Assembly: GCA_900175165.2 (NCBI GenBank) | Contig: FWWN02000206.1 | Coordinates: 1-55,241 of the forward strand | Direction of reading: 5' to 3' | DNA: 55,241 bases | Source of the DNA: Rhizomucor pusillus | Taxonomy: Eukaryota; Mucoromycota; Mucoromycetes; Mucorales; Lichtheimiaceae | Shown: piece after piece, positions 23,474 through 33,714 of the stretch | How positions within the stretch are numbered: the first letter of the stretch is position 1 | Layout of the letters: every line of letters begins with the position of its first letter | The notes under the pieces: generated by a model | Told to the model about the DNA's origin: nothing | What the model saw: only the letters and a program-made list of their open reading frames with translations | Databases searched by the model: none | Translations under genes and position numbers: made by a program

Positions 23474-23897
23474 ATGTCTTTTAGTAACAGCAGTGCGTCT
23501 CCTACTGGGCCTCCCTTGCCGCCTAATCGTAACCACATCGATCACTCGCGTCGATCGGTGCCCGCACCACCTCCTCCTCCCTCTGCAGACAGAAATGCAG
23601 CACCTCACCTGCGCATGTCCACCATTCCCGTTCAGCCTGCATACCAATCTGTAGATGTTGATATTCCTGAACCCCCACAAACTGAAGCCGGCAAATGGAC
23701 GTTTCATTCTCAACGTGAGTTTCCTCCTCCTCCCCCGTTCGAGAAACGGCTGCGAAGATATCCTTCCGGTGCAGAAACAGGTTGCCGTACGTCGTCAAAA
23801 TCGAATCTTACTGACTGAATAGTTACTGATGATTTGGATATATCACTGCTTAGGTATCCCTGTCGACTTGTCGCACTTACGAGCATACGCCGCATAA
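23474..23897 (+). CDS. Very short verprolin/WIP-like protein
   Basis: Verprolin/WIP proteins bind and stabilise WASP at sites of actin assembly. Two exons (23474-23780, 23854-23897) give 116 residues. A proline-rich front (TGPPLPPNRNH, VPAPPPPP) leads to WTFHSQREFPPPPPFE and RLRRYPSG, matching the C-terminal WASP-binding motif of WIP/Vrp1 (FxFHSxxDxPxP...YPS). Splicing GTTGCC...CTTAG gives the end GIPVDLSHLRAYAA, like the SxVPLDLS end of fungal verprolins; unspliced, it would end CRTSSKSNLTD. The WH2 actin-binding domain and long poly-proline body of normal verprolins are absent, and only 271 bp separate it from Bem46. The donor GTTGCC is weak. Confidence 0.7.
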
Positions 23898-24631
23898 CAC
23901 TCTCAACTCGATATTGTCTAAAATCTGTGCATAGAGATTACAGACACAACACACAACTTTTCTGCTTCCTCTGAATGCCAACATCAGAGATATACATGAA
24001 TAAATTATCAGTAGCTCTCAAATGACGCGCGGGCGCATCTGAGAATGGTTTAGTTATGAAGTGAGTACGCTGATACCCATAATAATACAGGCTAAAGAGA
24101 CATATGGAGAAAGTCGTTCCCCTATCCGCGCTGCTTTCCAGAATAGGCCGAGTGGTCTACTGCCACGTTAGTCTTTCAAGTTCGCTCTGGTGTGTCTACG
24201 AACGAGAAATACTTGCCCAGTTTTATTGCGGTCAAGAAGCGACGGCGCTTGAGCACGGATGTACGTGCAAGTGCAGATTAAGAGCAGGACAGCCAGCAGC
24301 AAAGATTGGAAATTAAAGATGGCAGACTGGTCACAGAGATGAGCATACCTTCTGGTTGCTTTGCCGGATTAGACATGGTTTGTCTTACCATTTTGTATGC
24401 GGGGTATACGAGAAAAGTGGAAGCACTTCGACTTCTGTTTCTGAGCGAATTGCTCCCGTTGAATTTGACGCCACGTCAATAATTGATGGATAAAATAGCC
24501 ATTGTTTCATAGATCAGTAAAATGCTATTTGTATATATACAGAGACGGATACATGGTATGGTATATATAAGACAATACGATACGATATGGCAAATAAGAA
24601 TGAATATAGGGGAAGGGACAAGGGGCTATAG
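23898..24631. other. Intergenic between convergent genes
   Basis: Shared 3' side of the verprolin-like and cyclin genes. No gene recognised. Confidence 0.5.
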
Positions 24632-26308
24632 TTATAGATACATTACAGATGTAGGGTTGGATGGATGACAACCAGCTGCAGTTGCTGCCATAGTTACCGA
24701 GGATGAGTAAGGTGAAGGTGTATTTCCCTGCGGCTTGTAATAATGTACAGGGGAAGAGCTCGGTGGAGGTGTTGGTATACCCATGGGATGGTAGTAAGGT
24801 CCGTAGGTGCCAGAGACGGCCGCTCCCGCCTCGTTCAAATCACCAGGACAAGGCATCATCCCCGAAGGCGGTGGAGGTGGCGGCGTAGCCTTCCGCTGGA
24901 AACCTGCTTGCTGGTGCAAATTCACACTAGAGCGAGATTGCCTGGGCAGTCTATGTTGATTCCAACCGTCTGCGTTTGTCGTCCCAGCCATAGTGTATCC
25001 CATACTTCCATGTCGTTGCCGGGTATATTGCTGTGGCAGAGGTGGCGATGAAGATGAATGACGCCAAACTTCGGCTCCGTTCACAACAAAGCTGTGGCGT
25101 TGCGGCCGGCGGTAAGATATGGCATCAAATGATGCATTCTTTGGGGGCGATGCTCGTGACAAGTGATGCTGCTGCTGCTGTTGTTGTTGCTGTGCATTAA
25201 ACGCATATGAATTATTACTCGAGCGATCAGCATCCTCTTCAAGGGGATCCAGGGTCACAGGACTGTGCAAGGACTCGGTGCTCGTCATTGGTGTATTGTA
25301 GAAATAGTGGGGCGAATGGTGAAGGTTACTTAGGCTGGCCATCCGACGCACGACAGGCGGAGCATTGACGCTTGCAGCAGCTGCAAAGGCAGCAGCCTGT
25401 TGCTGTTGTTGTTGTTGCGGTTGCGCTGCCGAAGGAAATACGATCATGCGCGAGCGATTAGATTCGTCCAGCGACACACGTGCAGTCATGTCACACAGCC
25501 GGTCTATAGCTACCGTAGACCGTTTCGTAGTAGGCATGGTATCTTGGCGAGCAAGTGCAGCAGATCCTGCGGAAGTAGATCGGGCATGCCGATTTGGTGT
25601 AGGAAAAGGCGAAGGCGTTTCATACATAATACTTTTCATCATTTCTTGCTCTATCATGCCAACTTTCAGCAGCTGATCACCGTAACGTTGCAGCTCGCTG
25701 ATGGGGACGGATAGGTTGAAGTTGTTGAGAACGAGAAATTCCAGTTCAAGACTGTTCAACTCGGCCACAGGCAGTCCGCCCACCTACAGAGGAGACACGT
25801 CAGCCGATATAACAATATAACTCTCTGGAATCGCTTGTACCTTAGCGTATCTCGTGTTGGTGTAAAATACATCGCTGAAAAACTTGCTTGAGACCATGAC
25901 TCCGGCAATGATAAGTCGATGGATATTGTAAGAATCAATTGTAAATGGACGACCGTATTGCGCCAGCGCGTTCTTGGACATTCGATCAAAATAAACAAGC
26001 AAGCTTAGGAAGCATTCATTGGCACAAGGGCAGTACTTGAAGATACGAGCGAGATAGGAATATATGTCAATGGAGGGAATTGCTCGTGCGTGAAAACGGG
26101 TATAGTTATCGGAGGGAGGATTCGCACAAGTTTTGCTGTTAGATGAAGCTAAAAGCGAGGCTGAAGATGCGCGACGAACATTTGTTTTGCGGCCGGACGT
26201 AGCACGGTTGAGCTGATCATTGGCGGCTGTCATTCGTTCCAGAAGAGATGCCAGGAGGCGTATGGTCTCCACCGTAGGGTATCTGGCAAGGTCGAATGTG
26301 GGTGGCAT
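24632..26308 (-). CDS. Pho80/Pcl-type cyclin
   Basis: Cyclin predicted to activate a Pho85-type CDK. Two exons (25841-26308, 24632-25783) give 539 residues from MPPTFDLARYPTVET. The cyclin box spans roughly residues 75-185: IPSIDIYSYLARIFKYCPC, CFLSLLVYFDRMSKNA, and the Pho80-family signature HRLIIAGVMVSSKFFSDVF with NTRYAKVGGLPVAELNSLE. The long tail is low complexity, with two poly-Gln runs, Pro runs (TPPPPPPSG) and many Ser/Thr-Pro sites. The frame stays open upstream to about 26500 (Met at 26461 or 26500), so the start could be earlier. The intron is GTACAA...CTGTAG. Confidence 0.9.
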
Positions 26309-27075
26309 CTTTTCCACCTTCTGGGTATAGTTAGCAGACACGACGGGTGCGAAAGAAGGATGCGTTGAAAAGGTCCACAGCAATGTCTGGGGGAACCCGG
26401 GCCAGTCAAGTGGTGTCACCTCCCAGAATTGTACACTAGGCCGAGCTGCCACAACCGACATGCAACTAGTATGAATGAAATAAAAGTTATTCGTTCGCAT
26501 AGTTCATGCCCGAACTTTTAAACGTTTACTTTGAAAACTATATATACACGCATTATCACAGGTTAATAATTGTTGATACTCTTTGCAACATATGCCATCT
26601 TGATCATGCAATACATCGTCGGAGAGAAATCTACACAACTAAGCGTAAGAATTGTCATGAAAGTGTTGATACAAGTTACATACGCGCTATATCGTTCAGC
26701 AGCTAGCGCTTGTATCTTTAGAACAGCAGATAAGTGCGGTGCCGGCAGTGTTCGTTTCTATCTCAGAGGGCATTCGTTGCAGGCGCACTAGACGTTTCAG
26801 GGATCAGAAAATTTTCGACCTTTCAAATAAATGATCCACTGTTCAAAAAGTATACACGAAAGATCGTAATCTATAAGCGACTCGTCTTCTCTCAAGGAAT
26901 GCTGAGGCCAGCAAATATATTTGCGCTTTTCTTTGGAGCGCGGATGGGATCCGGCCGGCATAGCTGACGTTGCCTTACACGTGGATAATCAAAAGTTTTG
27001 AATTCGCTTTTTTGGTCTTGTAGACTCAAGGGCTTAAAGTGGACGATTTAACGAATTTGTAAACTTGCAACAGCC
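26309..27075. other. Intergenic
   Basis: Promoter side of the cyclin gene, including the open upstream extension of its frame to 26500. No other gene recognised. Confidence 0.4.
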
Positions 27076-27393
27076 ATGGAATTATGTGCAAAAAGGTGCT
27101 TTATGAGGTCGAAATATTGTCTCGTGGTCGGTCTTCCTCGGCTTCGTCAATATTCACTCGCGAAACGGTCTGACACACGATTGCACTGTGGAATCCTCCA
27201 AAACGGTTTTGTCCTTTCATACACACCTAGAGCGGGTGAGCGTTTCATACATAGGATCCATGAGTGTAACTTATTCATACAAACAATAAACAGTTGAAAA
27301 TCTTTCGCAGCTGCTTCAGATGGCTGGGTCTTCTTGGGATTAGTAGCCAGTGTAGCCTTTCGGCCACGTACAGGCCCGGAGCGACCAACTTAG
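27076..27393 (+). CDS. Possible small membrane protein, unrecognised
   Basis: Two exons (27076-27235, 27311-27393) joined through a well-formed intron (GTGAGC...TTTCGCAG) give 80 residues. The first half is Arg/Cys-rich and hydrophobic (MELCAKRCFMRSKYCLVV), compatible with a mitochondrial presequence. The second exon contributes a hydrophobic DGWVFLGLVASVAF followed by RPRTGPERPT. No family recognised. It could be a genuine small inner-membrane protein or a chance frame in a gene-poor stretch; the quality of the intron and the phase match are the only support. Confidence 0.35.
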
Positions 27394-28912
27394 CCACCAA
27401 GACTTCTGCTTCAAGACATATGATCTGTAAAGCAGGCACAAGAAGACTCTTCTTTTCGACTTGACGGTAAAATATCCAAGTTATTCATAGCCTCACGCAG
27501 AATTTTTCTATGGTTTGCTGGTACTGTTCAGCTCCTGCGTTACTTGTAGCGAGCTCGACATTGAGGACGTCATCCTCGTCGTTGATAACAACTGCGTGCG
27601 ATCACGCGTAGCTCAAGCTTGTCGCTGATCCTACAGGTGCCATGGTTAAGAGACTACTTTCTAGCAGCTGTGGAGTCGCTGCTGATGGACTCTCCATAGG
27701 AATGCTCGATTTCAGACTATGTAAGGTTGCAGAAATTTGTCGTCGAAAAACTGCTCGAAAATATTGCCCCGTAATTTCACGATTTGATCTTGCTCTGTGA
27801 ACGATCGTGAGCAAGTTGAAGGAAAGATTGGATCCTTCCTGTGCAAAGCTTTTAACTATACAGTTGTTTAGCTTTTAGTTCAGCGAGAAATTCGATGTAG
27901 CTTACATATGAGCACATATTGCGAAATATTTCTCATATAAAGTCAAGGCTACTTTTCTTTGAACCTCCAAGGCCGCGTTGTAGGCTTCGGAAATGTCTGT
28001 TTCAGCAATCTTTACGTGATATTACAAAAGAGCGTACGAACAGGATGATGGAAGAATTGCTACGACATTACATGACGCACGATCAGACTGGTGAACCAGA
28101 CTTGACGCCTACAGGGACTTCGAGTTCCTTGACCTCTGTCTTGTACTTTGCCTTCATATTTTTCCACGCACTTTTGCTGTAACCAGCTCTCCGAGTCCCT
28201 TTGTCTTCACTATTGTCCGATAAGTCAACGTTATAGTTTAGGGCCAAGCTTACAATGTAGATGTCATTAATTCCTCCTTTTACATTTGTTGTCCTCGGGA
28301 GTATACCAGATCGTGCTCTTCGTATCAATGTCAGCCGCTTAGTAGTTGCTATTTTTACTTAACAACACCATTGCTGCGCGCTTTACAGCCGTCCCTGAAT
28401 TTATTTCCATATCTGGTAGCATAACATCGTCGGATTCTGCGATTGTAGACTATGTCTAACATGGTCGTTGAGTAGTTTGATAAGGGGTATATTACATATT
28501 CATTACATAGGGAGTACTCGTGTTTAAATTGCTGAAGCGTTCCGAGAGTAGGCTTCTGCAATCAGCTTCTGCGTGTATGCTGTCAGAAATAACCCATTCA
28601 GTGACAAGAGAGTCCTTAGCTTGTGTTGTAAGCACTGCAATCAACCGCGCAATCAAGAAGAACAACCAGCGGAGACATGACAGTTTCTTTTGCTGAAATG
28701 AGGACTTCCAGATAATAAGTACTGTATTTGCTAGTTGCATCGCTGTAGCTTTTGTAAAGCATTATTGCGTATAGGGCTACGCGCTAGTCGCATGTATTAA
28801 GCTATAATATGTCATTTTTGAAAAAGGTGGAGTTGCAAGAAATGGTGAAGAAGTAGAAGACGCATGATGGACAATGAATTAAAGCTTGTCCCGAAAGCGG
28901 AAATTGCATTTG
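27394..28912. other. Gene-poor stretch with minus-strand coding-like scraps
   Basis: No intact gene. Minus-strand frames with protein-like composition occur at about 27730-27815 (EQDQIVKLRGNIFEQFFDDK), 28083-28280 (RRAGYSKSAWKNMKAKYKTE) and 28500-28740, each ended by stops. They could belong to one decayed gene or element; no family recognised. Confidence 0.3.
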
Positions 28913-29923
28913 ATGCCCATTTTGCACCAAGTCCAGGTGATGCGCTTAGTGGATTCCATATCTGACATCTTTGCCTCCAAAAGTTACTCCACCTTAGCCA
29001 TAGACGTTTACGGTGTTCTTCACGATGGAGAGAAGCTGTTTCCATATTCGCACGAGTGTCTAAAACAGCTTTCTGAAGCCGGCATACGTACCATCTTGCT
29101 GTCCAACTCATCTCGTTTGGGTCCTGTCCTCGCCCGCGATCTAGAGCGCAAATTTGGCATTCAACATTGTGACATTGTGTCAAGTGGCGATATGACACGT
29201 ATCTTTCTCCACGACAGTTTGCATGAAGACACAGAAAACTGTGTAGCGACGGTGATGCCTGGCAAGACGACAATGACTGCGACAGAGTTCAGGGCAGAAT
29301 ACATAAAGACTGGTCGCTTCTTTCTACTAGGAAACGATGATTACCACGGTCCTCTATACAAACCGCTAGCACCAGCTTTGGAACGAGCCGTAGACTGGAA
29401 AAACGACGAATACGATTTTGTACTTCTCGGTGCAATTATTCCACTAGAGGGTCCGTTCGATCCATTTGATGGCGAGAGCGTTGAAAAGCATTATAAACCT
29501 TTCCTCGACCACTGTCTTAAGCAAGGATTGCCTCTCGTGTGTGCTAACCCGGACGTATGGGCACCTAATGGAAAAAATCCAGATGGATCAATGAAATTGC
29601 TGGCATGTCCAGGATACATTGGAGAATTGTACCAACGTATGGGAGGAAAAGTATTATATTTCGGCAAGCCCTTTCCGAGTATCTACAAATATCTTCTACT
29701 TGGAGTCGAAGATCCTAAAAGTCTGTTATGTATTGGCGACAATGTTGCCACTGATGTCATGGGTGCTCGCGAAGAAGGTTTAGACGTTGCTATGATCATG
29801 GGCGGTGTTCACAGCGACTTGTTACTACCGTTAGACGATCCGCTCCCTAAAATCAAACAACTATGCTCTAGTATCTCTTCTAAAGAACCTAATTTTGTAA
29901 TGCCACTCTTGAAATATAAGTGA
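28913..29923 (+). CDS. HAD-superfamily IIA hydrolase
   Basis: Phosphatase-like hydrolase of the HAD subclass IIA (NagD-like) group. Single exon, 336 residues from MPILHQVQVMRLVD; no in-frame ATG lies upstream before a stop. Motif I is LAIDVYGVLHDG with both catalytic Asp positions conceptually present (D-x-Y-G-V-L-H-D), motif II is LLSNSSRLG, the lysine of motif III is in YFGKPFPSIY, and motif IV is CIGDNVATDVMGAREEG. A large cap lies between motifs II and III. Close to the TIGR01459-type family found in fungi and bacteria. Substrate unknown. It is one of the few intronless genes here. Confidence 0.9.
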   Translation: MPILHQVQVMRLVDSISDIFASKSYSTLAIDVYGVLHDGEKLFPYSHECLKQLSEAGIRTILLSNSSRLGPVLARDLERKFGIQHCDIVSSGDMTRIFLHDSLHEDTENCVATVMPGKTTMTATEFRAEYIKTGRFFLLGNDDYHGPLYKPLAPALERAVDWKNDEYDFVLLGAIIPLEGPFDPFDGESVEKHYKPFLDHCLKQGLPLVCANPDVWAPNGKNPDGSMKLLACPGYIGELYQRMGGKVLYFGKPFPSIYKYLLLGVEDPKSLLCIGDNVATDVMGAREEGLDVAMIMGGVHSDLLLPLDDPLPKIKQLCSSISSKEPNFVMPLLKYK

Positions 29924-30414
29924 TGCTGTTGGATTACCTTAATATAGCTAGTGATGCATCGATTTCCTATTTTGATCTCATTTATACATGTCACAGTCCT
30001 TGTTACCTCCAATATAATTTTCCTGCTTGATGTCGAGATAAACAAGAAATATATAGCAAGATATGTAATAAACGTCTGGAATGGCATTCTGATCAGATTA
30101 TATGCTGTAACTGAAAAATGGCCGTGATTATAACTACTATGTACAATTTTCAAAGTTGTGAAACTGTTATGTCTCATTGTTGTGGACCTCCGTTGTAGTA
30201 AGCAACCGGCGTGGCTAGGAGGTTGAAATGGGCCTGAAGATAACCAGAATCAAAATGAGAACACTGGACCAAAAACATTTTTCCCTGAAAGGCAATCCGA
30301 GGAGGGATCCGTTTTCTTGGTGAATCACCACACCGTGCCTAGGTCCATTCTGGTCCCTCTCTTCCTCGCTCGTCACTATCATCTTGTGCTTTTTATTTTC
30401 TTGTCACTACAGCA
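29924..30414. other. Intergenic
   Basis: 3' side of the HAD gene and promoter side of the four-TM gene. No gene recognised. Confidence 0.5.
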
Positions 30415-31503
30415 ATGTACAATCAGTGGATGTATCCAGAAGTGGACATTAGGGAACGTTCATTCCATTCAACGCATCCATACGCTCGAAAATTTTGCGG
30501 ATGCATGTCACTTCGCGGCGGTGGTATTCTCTCCTGCTTCATATGGCTGGTAAATTGAGAAAAGATTGACGGTGCTACTCGAGCTTCAGCAATGTACTTA
30601 TCGCAGCATCCTGTAGGGCTTAAACTTGTACGGAGCTGTTCTTTCTTTCCAAGGACGAAGTCGCAAGTATTATGTTACGGAATACATGCTGGTTACAAAC
30701 AGCGCTGACATGTCAAATAGCAATATACTCGTACCTTGACTACAACGCTCTTATGATTCAAGGTGCTGTCTGTATTTTGTTTATAGTCGCAGCCTTCTTC
30801 TCCCTCTTCGCGCTGTTTATGGTATTTGAAGGTTACACGAGGCTTACTGACAAGACGGCATTAAATGCTCTCTTATTTCATAGAACAAGCCAGCAATTTT
30901 ACGCCAGTCGCATCGCACAATGTGGGTCGTTGTCTTCATATTTATTACAGATCTTTTCGTAAACATCATCATATTCGGTGTGCAGCGACCAAATTTCTCA
31001 GACTGGTGTATCGACGCATCTAGACAGCAAGTGCAGGACCAGATCACCAACAACAACGGCACAGTTTTAGACTTTACACCAAATCGGACCAATTCAGATT
31101 TATACAACTGCGACCGGTTGTGGCAGGACGAGCTAAAGTTTGCAATTGTCCTCTTCATCATGATCACCATATGTTTCGTAAGTCTACAGCTGAAGGATGC
31201 GTCATCTACAAGTATTCTAAAGGTGAATCGATTGCCATTGCTTAGATCTACTGGGCAGTTTGTCTATGGTCGTACACACAAAAGCAGATATATCTGCTAC
31301 ATGACCAATTCGGTCGTCAGATGGCGGCCGCTGCTGCTGCAGGAGCTGCTGGGGCGATGCCTTACCAAAATACCATGATGAACATAAAACCTTCGAGCAA
31401 AGAAGTAGAATCACGGTCAATGGAAGACGGTCAGAAGAGTTTGGCTCAATTGTTCCGGGAAGCTGTTGAAGATATTTCCTCTGCATTCAAACAACGAAAA
31501 TGA
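30415..31503 (+). CDS. Four-transmembrane fungal membrane protein
   Basis: Integral membrane protein of unknown function, in the style of tetraspan/MARVEL-like fungal proteins. Five exons (30415-30549, 30617-30662, 30721-30821, 30884-31177, 31246-31503) give 277 residues. Segments: a cytosolic start ending RKFCGCMSLRGG; TM1 ILSCFIWLGLNLYGAVLSF; TM2 MIQGAVCILFIVAAFFSLFA; TM3 MWVVVFIFITDLFVNIIIF; a loop of about 50 residues with Cys and N-glycosylation-like NGT/NRT sites; TM4 FAIVLFIMITICFIYWAVCL; then a cytosolic tail with an Ala run. Intron 2 (30663-30720) uses a GCAAGT donor, the only option that keeps TM2 in frame. Family name not recognised. Confidence 0.8.
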
Positions 31504-31762
31504 TACCATCAAAACAATCAATTGTCTTGCTTGATTCCCTCCACCTTTCCACAATACATTCTATCGTTTACTATCTATTCTTTTCGATCATTTCGTTCAG
31601 AGAAACTTTCACAAGAAATACACTGCTCAATGCAAAGTTACATACAAATATGGCATACTGCAAGCTATTTAGCAGACAGTGGGGAAGTTCGGATATCTGA
31701 AATAAATGTTCTGCGATCGAATCATTCTCCATTTTCTTTCGTAAAACTAAGAGTTCCATAAT

Positions 31763-32190
31763 ATGGTGATTGAGCGCAACGGGGAAAAATACGCATGGTG
31801 TGTATATAAATTGTGCATATGCCTGCAGTAATAGACTGATACAGAGCCAGTCGACAATGCATTCGAGGTCATAGAGTAAAGAAGTGCCAGCATGTAGATC
31901 GCCCGCTGGTACTAGTGCAAAAAAGAGGAAGGCAAATCTCACAATGCAATCATTGCCGTCACTTACGAGTAACCAAGCGCTCTCATGTAAAGTGTACCTG
32001 TGCGGTTGCAGCTTGTAGGTATATGCGAGACGGCTTACATTGTGGGCAGACTTTAACGTTACTTGCAGCACCCAATCCATTAAACGGCTGCTTATGCGAA
32101 ATGATCCATAATTGCACCTGTGTAGCTTCCCACCTCCAGGACACCTCTGATTCTCCATCGCCTATCCCTGAATCGCCAAGCACACTCTGA
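31763..32190 (+). CDS. Minimal copper-fist DNA-binding protein
   Basis: Copper-fist domain as in Ace1, Amt1, Mac1 and Cuf1, which bind DNA and sense copper through Cys clusters. Exons 31763-31797, 31851-32014 and 32069-32190 give 106 residues. Domain: MVIERNGEKYACRQCIRGHR with the first zinc ligands, then CQHVDRPL, the minor-groove KRGR(Q) motif, ISQCNHCRHLRVTKRSHVKC and CTC. Beyond it is one short Cys cluster (CLC, then CTC) and a Ser/Pro tail. Ace1 has 225 residues and Cuf1 over 400, so activation regions are missing or elsewhere. The second intron could be skipped: the frame stays open and would add Cys and His. Domain identity is very secure; gene ends are less so. Confidence 0.85.
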
Positions 32191-32227
32191 AACTGAAGGA
32201 TACTGTAGACAAACTGCAAGCATTTTT

Positions 32228-33407
32228 TTAATTATGGAAATTGTTGTATGGGTATGATGGATACGACTGCTGGTCATAGCTCTGGTTCATGGTTGCAGGA
32301 ACATTACCCGGCTGAGAAGATGAGCCGGGTGCAATGCGCATTTGCTCGTTTGATGGTCCTTGTAACGTATTCTTTTGCTCCACTCCATTAACAGTGACAC
32401 GTTGACGACCATTGCCGTAATCTTCGATTACCGTTGTACCCTTGGGAATAAACGTTACCTACCCGTACAGATCTTTTGCCACATTATTTCTGAGAACTTA
32501 CTTGATCATTTTGGATCTTTGTCACTGTCGTGGTCTGTGCAACGCCGTTCACGATTCGTGTGGATGTCGATACGCTGCGGGACTCTCCGCCACGTCCACC
32601 TCCAAATCCAGACATCATTGAACTGCTGAACATGGATCCGCCACCGCCACCACCAAACATTGGAGTGTTGAAGAACGGATCATCGAACGGATCTCTACCA
32701 AACAGCGACGATCCAAAGAAACCGCCTTCGCTGTTGTCAATTACTCTCCTTCTTTTGCATCTTATCAATACACAGAACATACCTGACATGAATGGATCTC
32801 TGCGTCCAAATGGACTTTGAGCAAAAAATTGTGCAAAGATTTCTTCGGGAGAATGGAACTATAAAAATACTTGGTGAATATCATATATCCATCTAGTCCA
32901 GTTATCTAATAAACGATGGCATACGTGGAAGTTTGCAAATGGATCAAATGCAGGTCCGCGACCACCAAACTCGTTCGTTCCTGTATCGAATCCTCCACGG
33001 TCGTATATCGCACGTTTTTCAGCTGAGTAATCAAGTTTACGTCAGTGTCATATATCATGTAAATCTTCCAGTACAGTCGGCTACTCACGGTCTGACAAGA
33101 TCTCGTATGCATGACTGTAACGTAGTCAGCATGGGTATCCTTCTATGAGGCTCGTGCACTGGGCGTAGCTTACCTTATCTCCTTAAACTATATATATAAG
33201 AAGAGCATCGAAAAAAGGTCGTCAGTACAATGCCCCTCGTAGATCGGCTAGTTTGGGATCGTTCTTGGCGCTTACCCTCTCGGCGGCTTCCGCGGACGGG
33301 TTCTTATCCGGGTGATACTTGAGTGCTAGTCTTCGGTATGCTTTCTTGATGTCCTGAATCGAGCATTCCCTTGAAACTTCAAGCACTTCGTAGTAATCAG
33401 TCGCCAT
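32228..33407 (-). CDS. DNAJB6-like J-domain co-chaperone
   Basis: Class B Hsp40; stimulates Hsp70 ATPase. Six exons (33276-33407, 33174-33187, 33089-33114, 32925-33022, 32502-32858, 32228-32458) give 285 residues. The J domain is [29 protein letters not shown] with [35 protein letters not shown] and the Gly/Phe-rich middle, followed by [20 protein letters not shown] and VTVNGVEQ, parallel human DNAJB6 (KSISTSTKMVNG...LTINGV). Exon 2 is only 14 nt. Bases 32746-32784 form a 39-nt GTATGT...GAG stretch that can be read through in frame or removed as a tiny intron (272 residues). It is tail-to-tail with the copper-fist gene, 37 bp apart. Confidence 0.9.
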
Positions 33408-33714
33408 TTTGATTGCAAAGAATAGAGAGAATAAGAGCGAAAACGAAAGAAATCATGCAGCTCCATTACACGCGGCTGTTGAATTTCGGATTGAATTTCT
33501 GGGGTAGACAGAATGTTTCTCCCGCTTTGAGTCCTGCCCAGAAAGGATAATCAGGAACTACACTACACTATGGGGATGGAATTTAACTACTCACTGGCAG
33601 TAATGGAAAGTTACAAACAATGCTTCCTAAAAACCAGTCTGAACTTTTCACAGTACAAAAACAATAAATATCCTCAATCTAAACCCGTTGAGTGGATAGA
33701 AGAATACATCAGCA

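Noticed and set aside
25365..25676. Plus-strand frame with a Cys run (CCCCCCCG).
   Set aside because: It is the antisense of the poly-Gln and Ala tract in the cyclin gene.
31571..32158. Long minus-strand open frame (195 codons) overlapping the copper-fist gene.
   Set aside because: Antisense to a clearly conserved domain; its own translation shows no domain and begins inside the copper-fist exon.
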